This document shows, one piece after another, positions 26,147 to 36,289 of a stretch of DNA of 64,000 nt. Made by a program: the position numbers and the translations under genes. Every line of letters starts with the position of its first letter. The first letter of the stretch is position 1. The DNA comes from Verrucomicrobiota bacterium (lineage in GTDB: Bacteria; Verrucomicrobiota; Verrucomicrobiia; CAIQCK01), in contig JACRQF010000014.1 of the NCBI GenBank assembly GCA_016222825.1, positions 310,001 through 374,000 of the forward strand, given 5' to 3'. Below the pieces are notes generated by a model. That model had not been told where the DNA came from. It worked only from the letters and a program-made list of their open reading frames with translations, and made no database searches.

Positions 26147-28534
26147 ATGAGCAAGAAAGTATTCTGGATCACGGCGGCGGTGCTTGTTCTCACCGCGCTC
26201 GTCGCGACGCTGCGGCTTGCGCAGCCGGCGAAACCCGTTGACGCGCCCTCCACGGCGCCTGCCACCGCCTTCACCGGCTCGTCGCGCTGCCGCGAATGCC
26301 ACGAGCAGTTTTACCAACTCTGGTCCAAGTCACATCACGGCCTGGCGATGCAGCCTTTCACGGCGGAGTTCGCTGAGAAGGAAATCCAACCGCAGAAGGA
26401 AGACCTCGTCATCCGTGGCGTCCGCTACCGTGCCGAGAAAAGCGGGGGCGGCAAATGGTTCGTCGTCGAGCGCGGGTCAAAGGGCGAGCAACGCTACCCG
26501 ATGGTGGAGGTGATGGGCGGCAAGAACGTCTATTACTTCCTGACGCCGCTCGACCGTGGGCGGTTGCAGGTGCTGCCGGTCGCCTACGATGTGCGCCGCA
26601 AGGAATGGTATGACACCACCGCCAGCGCGATGCGGCATTTCCAGGACGTGCCCAATGAGGCGCTCGATTGGCGTGAATGGCCGCTGACCTTCAACACCGC
26701 CTGCTACAACTGCCACGTCAGCCAGCTTGAGAACAACTACGACCTCAAGACCGACACCTACCACACCCGGTGGTTTGAGCCGGGCATCAACTGCGAAACC
26801 TGCCACGGCCCCTGCGGCGAGCACATCACGCTCTGCAAGCAGCTTGGCGGCAAGAAACCACCGCACGACTTGAAGCTCATCCGTATGACGACCATGACGC
26901 CGTCGCAACGCACCGACACTTGCGCGCCATGCCATGCGAAGATGTCGCCGTTGACGACGAGCTTCCAGCCGGGCGAGCGATACTTCGACCACTACGACCT
27001 CGGCACGCTGGAAGACCGCGATTTTTATCCCGACGCGCGCGACCTCGGCGAGAACTACACTTTCACACTCTGGCGAACCAGCCCGTGCATCAAGGACCCG
27101 AAGTTCGACTGCACGCACTGCCATACCTCCAGTGGCCGCAACCGCTTCACCGGTGCGAACGCCAACAACGCCTGCCTGCCGTGCCACAAGAACCACGTGG
27201 CCAATCCCGCCGCGCACTCGCATCACGAAGCCGGCAGCAAGGGCAGCGAGTGCGTCGCCTGCCACATGCCGACGACCGAGTTCGCCCGGATGCGCCGCAG
27301 CGACCACTCGATGCGCGCGCCAACGCCCGCTGCGACGCTTGCGTTCAAGTCGCCGAACGCCTGCAACCTCTGCCACGCCGACAAGGACGCCGCCTGGGCC
27401 GACAGCTGGGTTCGCAAATGGTATCCGCGCGACTACCAGGCACCGGTGCTGCGCCTGGCCGGCATCATGGATGCCGCGCGCAAACGCGACTGGTCGAAGC
27501 TGCCGGAGATGCTCGCGTGCATCGCCGCTCCCGACCGCAGCGAGATTCACGCCGCGTCGCTGATCCGCATGTTGGAAAACTGTCCCGATGAGCGGAAATG
27601 GCCGGTGATCCTGAAAGCAACGAAAGATCCGTCGCCGCTCGTCCGAGCACGCGCCGTCGAGGCGCTCACGGACAACCGCACCTCCGAAGCGCTCGCCGCG
27701 CTCGCCGCCGCCGCGCGCGACGACTACCGCCTCGTCCGCATTCGCTCCGCCGCTGCGCTCGCCGGCTATTTAATGGATTACCTCGAACCAGCGGACCGCG
27801 AGAGTGTGAAGAAGGCAACGGCGGAGTTTGAAGCATCGCACCGCTCGCGCCCCGACGACGCGACGGCGCACTACAATCTCGCCAACTTTTACATGGCGCG
27901 CCGCGAGTATGAGCAGGCGGTCGCGTCGTTCGACACCGCCGCCAGGCTCCAGCCGGAGAATTTCGCCGTGCTGGTGAACGCCGCCCTCGCCCACAATGCG
28001 CTCGGCCAGAATGAGAAGGCCGAGCAATGCCTCCGCCGCGCCATCCAACTCGACGCCACCAACGCCGTCGCCAATCTCAACCTCGGCCTGCTGATGGGCG
28101 AGCTTGGCCGCACGCGCGACGCCGAGGCCGCGTTCCGCACCGCGCTCAAGAGCGACCCGCGCTCCGCCGTCGCCGCCTACAACCTCAGTGTCATCGCGAG
28201 CCAAGCCGGCCGCCTCGACGAAGCCGCCACGCTTTGCCGCCGCGCCGCCGAAGCCGCGCCGCAGGAACCGAAATACGCCTACACGCTCGCGTTCTACCAG
28301 CGCCAGCAAGGCCAGACCAACGACGCGGTTTTGACCCTCCGCCGCCTGCTCGGCGACCGCCCCGCGTATCCGGCTGCCTACGCGCTGCTCGGTGAGATTT
28401 ACGAACAGCAGCGCAAGCCCGCCGAAGCCGCGCAGGTCTATCGCCAAGCCGCCGACAACCCGAAGCTGGCAGAGCCGGACCGCGCGCAGTTCATGCAGCG
28501 GGCGCAGGCACTGACGGCTGGTGGGATACGGTAG
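26147..28534 (+). CDS. secreted octaheme cytochrome c with HEAT and TPR repeats
   Basis: The 795-residue protein has an N-terminal signal anchor (VFWITAAVLVLTALVATLRL). Eight CxxCH heme-binding motifs lie at residues 48-52, 186-190, 216-220, 259-263, 322-326, 343-347, 369-373 and 406-410. HEAT-like helices follow at about 430-570, and TPR repeats at about 590-790 (AHYNLANFYMARREYEQAVASF and similar). The start at 26147 was chosen for the signal; the longer frame has none. It should be exported and act in periplasmic or extracellular electron transfer. The architecture is common in PVC and Acidobacteria genomes, but a physiological partner is not evident. It diverges from the DUF1638 operon across 148 bases. 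Confidence 0.87.
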   Translation: MSKKVFWITAAVLVLTALVATLRLAQPAKPVDAPSTAPATAFTGSSRCRECHEQFYQLWSKSHHGLAMQPFTAEFAEKEIQPQKEDLVIRGVRYRAEKSGGGKWFVVERGSKGEQRYPMVEVMGGKNVYYFLTPLDRGRLQVLPVAYDVRRKEWYDTTASAMRHFQDVPNEALDWREWPLTFNTACYNCHVSQLENNYDLKTDTYHTRWFEPGINCETCHGPCGEHITLCKQLGGKKPPHDLKLIRMTTMTPSQRTDTCAPCHAKMSPLTTSFQPGERYFDHYDLGTLEDRDFYPDARDLGENYTFTLWRTSPCIKDPKFDCTHCHTSSGRNRFTGANANNACLPCHKNHVANPAAHSHHEAGSKGSECVACHMPTTEFARMRRSDHSMRAPTPAATLAFKSPNACNLCHADKDAAWADSWVRKWYPRDYQAPVLRLAGIMDAARKRDWSKLPEMLACIAAPDRSEIHAASLIRMLENCPDERKWPVILKATKDPSPLVRARAVEALTDNRTSEALAALAAAARDDYRLVRIRSAAALAGYLMDYLEPADRESVKKATAEFEASHRSRPDDATAHYNLANFYMARREYEQAVASFDTAARLQPENFAVLVNAALAHNALGQNEKAEQCLRRAIQLDATNAVANLNLGLLMGELGRTRDAEAAFRTALKSDPRSAVAAYNLSVIASQAGRLDEAATLCRRAAEAAPQEPKYAYTLAFYQRQQGQTNDAVLTLRRLLGDRPAYPAAYALLGEIYEQQRKPAEAAQVYRQAADNPKLAEPDRAQFMQRAQALTAGGIR

Positions 28535-28566
28535 TGCAAGGGTGGATTTGAACACGGGGACGCAGA

Positions 28567-28606
28567 AGACGCAGAGACTCTCCGCTCCTCTGCACTCTCT
28601 GCGTCT
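28567..28606. terminator. bidirectional stem-loop between convergent genes
   Basis: An 11-bp inverted repeat (AGACGCAGAGA at 28567-28577, TCTCTGCGTCT at 28596-28606) with an 18-base loop lies between the stops of the cytochrome gene (28534) and the hydrolase fusion (28614). It lacks a long T run, but its location suits termination of both transcripts. Confidence 0.55.
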
Positions 28607-28613
28607 ATCTCCG

Positions 28614-30575
28614 CTAGTTCGCCAGGAAGTTCACGATCCGCGCGGCGTGGCCTTTGCTCTCGGCGTTCTTCTTGTCGCTGATGCGCAGCGTCAACTCATG
28701 CGCGCCGTCAGTGAGATCGGCGTCTAACACGTAGGCCCAGGGGATGTGCAAACTGCCGCTCCAATGAGTGAACAGGTCCGTCGTTTTCCACGCGCCGCCA
28801 TCCACCTTGAACTCCACCACGCCCGCGTCAGGACCGGCGGCGACGAAGATGCCGACCGCCGTGCCCGTGAACTTCAGCGTCAGCGCCGCGCCCGGCTCCT
28901 CGGCGACGAGCATTGGGACATTGACGAAACCTTTCCGCGTGCCGATTTTGCCGGCCGGTTTCCACGACGGATCGAGTTTCCAGCCGGAGGCGACGTGCGC
29001 TTCCTTGATATCCGCGAGCCGGCCGCGGAAGTAGCTCTTCTCATCGAGCGGCTTGGCGGGCAGCGGATAGGGCTGGATTTTCGCATCGGCGGCGAGCGGC
29101 TGCTGCCACGCGGCGTCGAAGAGGCGGGCGATGCTCTTGGCGTAGAGTGTGTGGCCGAACGGCGACGGATGCAGGCCCTTGAAGTCCTTCTCCCACGTGA
29201 ACTCCCTGGCGTGAATGCGCTCAGTGACTTCTCGCGCGAGGTCAATCGAGGGGACGTTGTAGTGCTTGGCGACCTTCTCGTGGTTGGCGATGACCGCAGG
29301 CGTCTTGCCGGCGTTGATCACCTTCATCTTGTCCGGATCCACGAAGTGTAACTGGATGATGTCGAGCGCGGGATTGATGAGCCGCGCATGGCGGATGATG
29401 CCCTCCATGCCGCGCACCTGCTCGCGATCGCCGAAACCGTTGGTCTCGTCGTTGACGGCGGCTTCCTCGAACAGCAGATCCACGGGACCGTGGCTGAACA
29501 CATCGCGCAACAGCCGGAACGCGCCGGGCGTTGAGCCGGTCGAGCTGATGCCGGCGTTGATGAAGTCGAACTTCGTGCCGGGAAACCGCCGCTGCAATTC
29601 CTCGCCCACCAGCTCACGCCAGCCGCGCCCCTCGGTGATGGAGCCGCCCATGAACGCGACGCGGCCGGTCTTCTGGCGCTCGAACTTGACGCGGCAGTTG
29701 GCCAGCCCGCCGCGCAACGCGAAGTAATCGTAACCGTAAGGCGTCGCCGGCTCCGGCAGCAGCGCGCCCTCCATGCCGGGCGTGTGACGGAGGATGAAGT
29801 TCACGATTCGCGCCGGGTCTTTGAGGCTGTGCGGATGGTGGTCGCAGTTCGGTTTGCAGATGACCTCGATCTCGCCGCCGAGTTCGCGGTAACGCTTCGC
29901 GAGGATGGCAGTGTTCTCGTCGAATGGCACGACCTTGTCCGTCTCGCCGCAGACGGAGAGGATGGGAATCTTCGCCTTCGCCACCGGCTCGATGCGGTCG
30001 AGCGGGCTGCCTTTGAAACTCTTCGCCGTCTCCTCGGTGAGGTTGAAGATCTTCAGACATTGCTCCCAGCAGTTCTTCGAGCCGGCGCCCTTGCCTTTGC
30101 CGCCGGGCCAACTGCGGATGTCGAGCACCGGCGCGTCGAGGTAGAGCGCGGCGACCTTGTCGGGATGCGTGGCGGCGTAGTTGAACGCGTAGAGGCCGCC
30201 GCGGCTGAAACCCTCCAGCACCGCGCGCGGCGCAAGTCCGAACTGCCGCTCGACGTGGTCTTGGAACTTCCGCATCCACTCAATGGCCTGCGGCGCGCCA
30301 TACATGTCGCTGACCTTGTAGTAGGCGACGTGAAACCCCTTGCCGAGCAGCGCAATGTCGCCCTGCGGCTCGTGGCCGAAGAACTCCGTGCGCCACGACC
30401 ACGGCTTGCCCGGCGCGGCCGTCTTCGGCGCGACGACGAAACCCGTGCGACCGTCCACAACGAAATCGTGGCGGTCGAAACCGTTCCACAAGGATTTCTT
30501 GCCGGGCAGTTCGGCGGCAGTGAGTAGGCCGGCCAACAAGGCCGGCACTATGACGAGAAGGAGTCGGAGTTGCAT
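28614..30575 (-). CDS. secreted fusion of alpha/beta hydrolase and SGNH/GDSL hydrolase
   Basis: The 653-residue protein starts with a signal peptide (LRLLLVIVPALLAGLLTAAE). Residues about 30-280 form an alpha/beta hydrolase with nucleophile elbow GFSRGG, acid in CGETDKVVPF and a His-rich stretch CDHHPHS. Residues about 300-490 form an SGNH hydrolase: VAFMGGSITEGRGW carries the Ser, FEEAAVNDE the Asn block and GLHPSPFGH the final His. The last roughly 150 residues are a beta-sandwich. Two esterase-type domains in one chain suggest removal of two kinds of ester groups from a glycan. The start at 30575 is one of two possible close together; the frame to 30629 is longer but lacks a signal before it. 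Confidence 0.8.
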   Translation of the reverse strand: MQLRLLLVIVPALLAGLLTAAELPGKKSLWNGFDRHDFVVDGRTGFVVAPKTAAPGKPWSWRTEFFGHEPQGDIALLGKGFHVAYYKVSDMYGAPQAIEWMRKFQDHVERQFGLAPRAVLEGFSRGGLYAFNYAATHPDKVAALYLDAPVLDIRSWPGGKGKGAGSKNCWEQCLKIFNLTEETAKSFKGSPLDRIEPVAKAKIPILSVCGETDKVVPFDENTAILAKRYRELGGEIEVICKPNCDHHPHSLKDPARIVNFILRHTPGMEGALLPEPATPYGYDYFALRGGLANCRVKFERQKTGRVAFMGGSITEGRGWRELVGEELQRRFPGTKFDFINAGISSTGSTPGAFRLLRDVFSHGPVDLLFEEAAVNDETNGFGDREQVRGMEGIIRHARLINPALDIIQLHFVDPDKMKVINAGKTPAVIANHEKVAKHYNVPSIDLAREVTERIHAREFTWEKDFKGLHPSPFGHTLYAKSIARLFDAAWQQPLAADAKIQPYPLPAKPLDEKSYFRGRLADIKEAHVASGWKLDPSWKPAGKIGTRKGFVNVPMLVAEEPGAALTLKFTGTAVGIFVAAGPDAGVVEFKVDGGAWKTTDLFTHWSGSLHIPWAYVLDADLTDGAHELTLRISDKKNAESKGHAARIVNFLAN

Positions 30576-30724
30576 GATGATTTGTTCGCGAACCGTGTTG
30601 GTGGCATTCTCGCCAACAACCCGCGGCAAGCCGCGCGCATTGCTGCCAGGAGCACGGCAAACGCCCCGTCCGCGAAACGATGGCGAACGATGGCCGCGCG
30701 ACAGTCAGGACCGCCGGACAGACG

Positions 30725-31543
30725 TTACTTCGCCGCCTTCTTGCTGGCGCTTTTCTTCGCGCGCGGCTTGGGCGGCTCGACCTTCTTCGCGTCGGGCGGA
30801 ACCGGCATGTCGGCGAGGCTGACCAAGCCGCCGTCGGGCAGCGTCTTGAGGCGGACGTTCTTCACCTGCACCGTCATCGGCGGCCCGCCGTGGAGTTGGA
30901 TCGCCAGGAGGCCCTCCAGCGCGCGCTTGGCCGTGTCGTGGTCATACAGTTCCATCGTCGTCTTGCCGTCAATCTTGTGAACCAGATGGTTGCCTTGGGC
31001 GATAATGGAGAACTCATGCCACTCGTCGTTCTTGCATTCCACGGGCGCCGTCGAACTGACAATCCACTTCGCGCCTTTGTCGTCCACAATGACTTTCTGG
31101 CCGTTCTGGCAGACGATGCCGCGGCCGCGCTCCTCGTAGAGCATCGCGTTGTTCGGCGGCGCGGGATGGACATCGCACTGGTAGCCGCCCACGCTGAACG
31201 GGCCGACCTCCTTCAGTTCGCGGCTGCGATACTGGATGCCGGAGTTGTTGCCGGTTTGCTTGATCAGGAGGCGCAACTCGAAGTTCTTCACCGTGCCGCC
31301 GCGCCAGATGACGAACTTGTTGAACGGCACCTTCTTCTCCGGCGTGGTCTTGCCGGTGATCGCGCCGTCCTGCACCGACCAGTAGTCGCTTTCGCCCTCC
31401 CAACCGGTGAGGTCCCTCCCGTTGAAGAGCAGGACGTAACCGCCGGCTTTCTCCTGATCGGTGAGTTCGTTGTCGGCGGCCGAAACGTCGAAACCAGTGA
31501 CGAGCGCGGCGGCGAGTGCAAGCAGTGGACGATAGACTTTCAT
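30725..31543 (-). CDS. secreted DUF1080 (3-keto-disaccharide hydrolase-like) protein
   Basis: A 272-residue protein with a signal peptide (LLALAAALVTGFDVSAAD) and a single DUF1080 domain: GYVLLFNGRDLTGWEG, FELRLLIKQTGNNSGIQYRS and a closing IQLHGGPPMTVQVKNVRL. This family has a LamG/GH16-like fold, and members have been linked to hydrolysis of 3-keto-glycosides. The tail is Lys/Ala/Pro-rich (PPKPRAKKSASKKAAK), which may be a flexible or surface-binding end. It lies 149 bases upstream of the hydrolase fusion on the same strand and is divergent from the NIPSNAP gene. Confidence 0.88.
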   Translation of the reverse strand: MKVYRPLLALAAALVTGFDVSAADNELTDQEKAGGYVLLFNGRDLTGWEGESDYWSVQDGAITGKTTPEKKVPFNKFVIWRGGTVKNFELRLLIKQTGNNSGIQYRSRELKEVGPFSVGGYQCDVHPAPPNNAMLYEERGRGIVCQNGQKVIVDDKGAKWIVSSTAPVECKNDEWHEFSIIAQGNHLVHKIDGKTTMELYDHDTAKRALEGLLAIQLHGGPPMTVQVKNVRLKTLPDGGLVSLADMPVPPDAKKVEPPKPRAKKSASKKAAK

Positions 31544-31672
31544 AATGTTTCCTTGTGACACCAGAGCCGGTAACAAAGCCCGCCGCGCCAGTCAAGCCGC
31601 AAAGCTGCGCCGCGCGATTGAGGGATTGCCTGGAGCGGGCGGGCGTGGTATGCGAGTCGCAACCTACCAACC

Positions 31673-32506
31673 ATGAAACGACGAGACTTCTTCAAGACCT
31701 CCCTGGCCACGACGACGCTCGCGGGCATCCACAACACACTTGCCGCCGACGGCGGATTAACCAAGCGCGAGTTCTACGAGCTTCGCGCTTACACACTGAA
31801 ACCAGACAAGCAGAAGTTGGTGGATGATTATCTCAGCCGCGCTCTCATCCCGGCGCTGGGCCGGCTCGGCGTCGGGCCGGTGGGCGTTTTCCTCGACGCA
31901 CCGGAACTGAATCCGCCACCGGCTGCGAAGCCGGGCCAGCCGCCGCCACCGACTCCGCCCACGCCGCCGTCGCTCTACGTGTTGATTCGCTACACGTCGC
32001 TCGACCAGATTGCGACGGTGGCGATGCAGCTTGCGGGGAACGCGGAATACCAGAAGGCCGGCGAGGCTTATTCGCGTGTGCCGTCGTCGGACCCGGTGTA
32101 TGACCGCATCGAAAGCTCGCTGCTGCTGGCGTTCGAGGGGATGCCGGCGTTGGAAACGCCGGGAAAGAAGGATCGCATCTTCCAACTTCGCATTTACGAA
32201 AGCCACAGCGAGGCGGCGGGGAAGAAGAAAATCGAGATGTTCAACAAGGCCGGCGAGATCACCATCTTCCGCCGCTGCGGCCTGAAGCCGGTCTTCTTCG
32301 GCGAGACGGTCGCTGGTCTGCGGATGCCGAACCTCACCTACATGCTGACCTTCCCCAACGACGACGCGCGCAAGGAGGCGTGGGGCAAGTTCCGCACCGA
32401 CCCGGAGTGGCTGAAGCTGCGGCAGATGGACGAATACGCCGACAAGAACATCGTCTCGAAGATCTGGAACCGCATCCTGAAGCCCGCGCCGTATTCGCAA
32501 ATCTAA
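31673..32506 (+). CDS. Tat-exported NIPSNAP-family protein
   Basis: A 277-residue protein beginning MKRRDFFKTSLATTTLAG, a twin-arginine signal. It contains two ferredoxin-like NIPSNAP halves: EFYELRAYTLKPDKQKLVDDYL and FQLRIYESHSEAAGKKKIEMFNKAGEI. A Pro-rich linker (PPPAAKPGQPPPPTPPTPPS) at about residues 82-101 is inserted in the first half. NIPSNAP domains are of unclear biochemical function. In PVC genomes Tat-exported versions often lie near sugar-processing genes, as with DUF1080 here. Tat export implies folding, possibly with a ligand, before secretion. Confidence 0.85.
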   Translation: MKRRDFFKTSLATTTLAGIHNTLAADGGLTKREFYELRAYTLKPDKQKLVDDYLSRALIPALGRLGVGPVGVFLDAPELNPPPAAKPGQPPPPTPPTPPSLYVLIRYTSLDQIATVAMQLAGNAEYQKAGEAYSRVPSSDPVYDRIESSLLLAFEGMPALETPGKKDRIFQLRIYESHSEAAGKKKIEMFNKAGEITIFRRCGLKPVFFGETVAGLRMPNLTYMLTFPNDDARKEAWGKFRTDPEWLKLRQMDEYADKNIVSKIWNRILKPAPYSQI

Positions 32507-32515
32507 AGCGGCAGC

Positions 32516-33119
32516 TCAGTGGAACTTCAACTGCCGGGCGAAAGCGGGTGGGACATTGAAGAGGACGAAGCGGCTGCGGATGTGGTGGCGGCGCAGGAAC
32601 TCGGCCATGACGGCGGCGACACTGCGTAGCCGTTCCCGCTCGGTCGGGCCGACGAACGGCGACTTGAGGCGGCGGATGGCGGCGTATTCGAAGTAGCTGG
32701 CCGTCGCACCGGGCTTGGCGACGCCGCGGAGCGTTTCGAGAATCTCGCGCACCAGGTCGGGAGGGAAGTTGTTCAACGGCAGGCCGGCGACGATGAAGTC
32801 GAACGTCGGTTTGCGCTCGATGGCTTGGATCGGCGCGCAGACGATCTCCACCTGCGGGCTGTGGCCGAAGCGTTTTCGCAACAGGTTGGCGAATTCCTCG
32901 TTGATCTCGTAAACCACCAGCTTGTCGCCGGGGCGCAACAGCTTCACAAGCCGTTCCGTGAACGCGCCGGTGCCGGCGCCGACTTCAAGGATCTTCACCG
33001 GCGCGTGGCCCGGTCGGACGTGGTCGGTGATGGCCCGCGCGAGAAACCGTGAGCTGGCGGTGACAGCACCGGTGTGCGCGAAGTTGCGGACAAACTGCTT
33101 GAGGAAGACGAGCCGTTCG

Positions 33120-33130
<11 letters not shown>
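32516..33130 (-). CDS. class I SAM methyltransferase, phospholipid N-methyltransferase (PmtA)-like
   Basis: A 204-residue protein with the SAM-binding motif ILEVGAGTGAFTERL (Gly-rich loop at 51-55), GAVTASSRFLARAIT before it, and FIVAGLPLNNFPPDLVREIL after it. This order matches the short PmtA/ribosomal-RNA-adenine-methylase-like group that methylates phosphatidylethanolamine. Its start overlaps the glgB end by 11 bases, so translation may be coupled. A different small-molecule or lipid substrate cannot be excluded. Confidence 0.75.
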
Positions 33131-35375
<2,245 letters not shown>

Positions 35376-36289
35376 GCTGTCCTTGATGGTCCGCGCATCC
35401 TACCCGCCCCCCCGCCCCAACGCCACATCAAGTATCGGAATTTCGCAGACGAAGGCGGGAGATGGGATACCACGGAAAACGGAAGGACACGAAAACAAAG
35501 TTCTCAGTATTTCCAACCACAGTCGTAGCGCACCAGTTCCTTGGAATATCCGACGAGGAGACGGTGTGGAGCTGTCCGCTGGAAAACGAGGGAACGCCGG
35601 CTGAATCCTCCCCACTTGGTGAAAACAACAACATGAACGCTCACTTTCTTCTTGTCCATTTGCGCAGTCGGCTTCAGGTCGCGAGCATGAGCTTTCTGGC
35701 GGACACCTGATTCCATTTTCCGATGCCGGTCGCGCCCAGAGTCTGCGTCAGCAAACAAGCTGTCGAGACCGGCTTTCGCACAGATAATCAGATCATCAGG
35801 GTAGTAGTCGTGCCATATCTTAAGAAACTGATCGCCGAGCAGCCAAAAGACTGTGAGCTGGAAGAAACCCTTTTCTTTTCGCAAAACATACGCCGTATGC
35901 AGGCAGGACACGCTTCTGTTGCAGGGCCGCAAGAACATCGTATTTCGATTCCACTACTTTCCGCGTGAGCGAGTTGGTGATCGAGTTGAACGAATAAAAA
36001 GGCTCCGCATCGGTTCTCCTCGCGTAGAACACAGGATGATGAGGATTGCCGCCATATTTCGCTACAACGTCCAAGCAATATCCCGACTGCATAGATATCC
36101 GCGGTAAAAGAGCCGGGAGCTTTTGAGGATCCAGGCAGTTCCTCAGTTCCTTCATGCTTGGGTTATCTGACTGGATTTTTCTCGCTCTGAGTCAATCACA
36201 CCTGCCTACTCAAAGTCCTTCGGTGTCATTTATCCATGAGGCAACGGGGGTGCGGCCGCACTGCTTCAGCGAGCAGCACTGGTTGGATC
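35376..36289. other. 914-base low-GC stretch without an intact gene
   Basis: This interval lies between the glgB start and the end of the beta-helix gene. It is visibly richer in A and T than its neighbours. Bases 35376-35503 contain a C-rich run (CCCCCCC) and the sequence GATACCACGGAAAACGGAAG, of the kind seen in interspersed intergenic repeats. Bases 35504-36155 hold two overlapping minus-strand frames, listed separately as a broken gene. Nothing supportable was found in 36156-36289. Confidence 0.6.
35504..36155 (-). pseudogene. probable frameshifted gene of unknown function
   Basis: Two minus-strand frames overlap and read like halves of one protein of about 215 residues. The first (from 36155) starts MKELRNCLDPQKLPALLP and runs to GVCFAKRKG. 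The second, one base out of frame, continues KGFFQLTVFWLLGDQFLKIW to the stop at 35504. The switch would occur in the A-rich tract AAAAGAAAAGGG at about 35872-35883, a typical slippage site. Codon use is more AT-rich than in neighbours, suggesting foreign origin. No domain is recognised. A sequencing error or two genuine small genes are alternatives. Confidence 0.45.
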
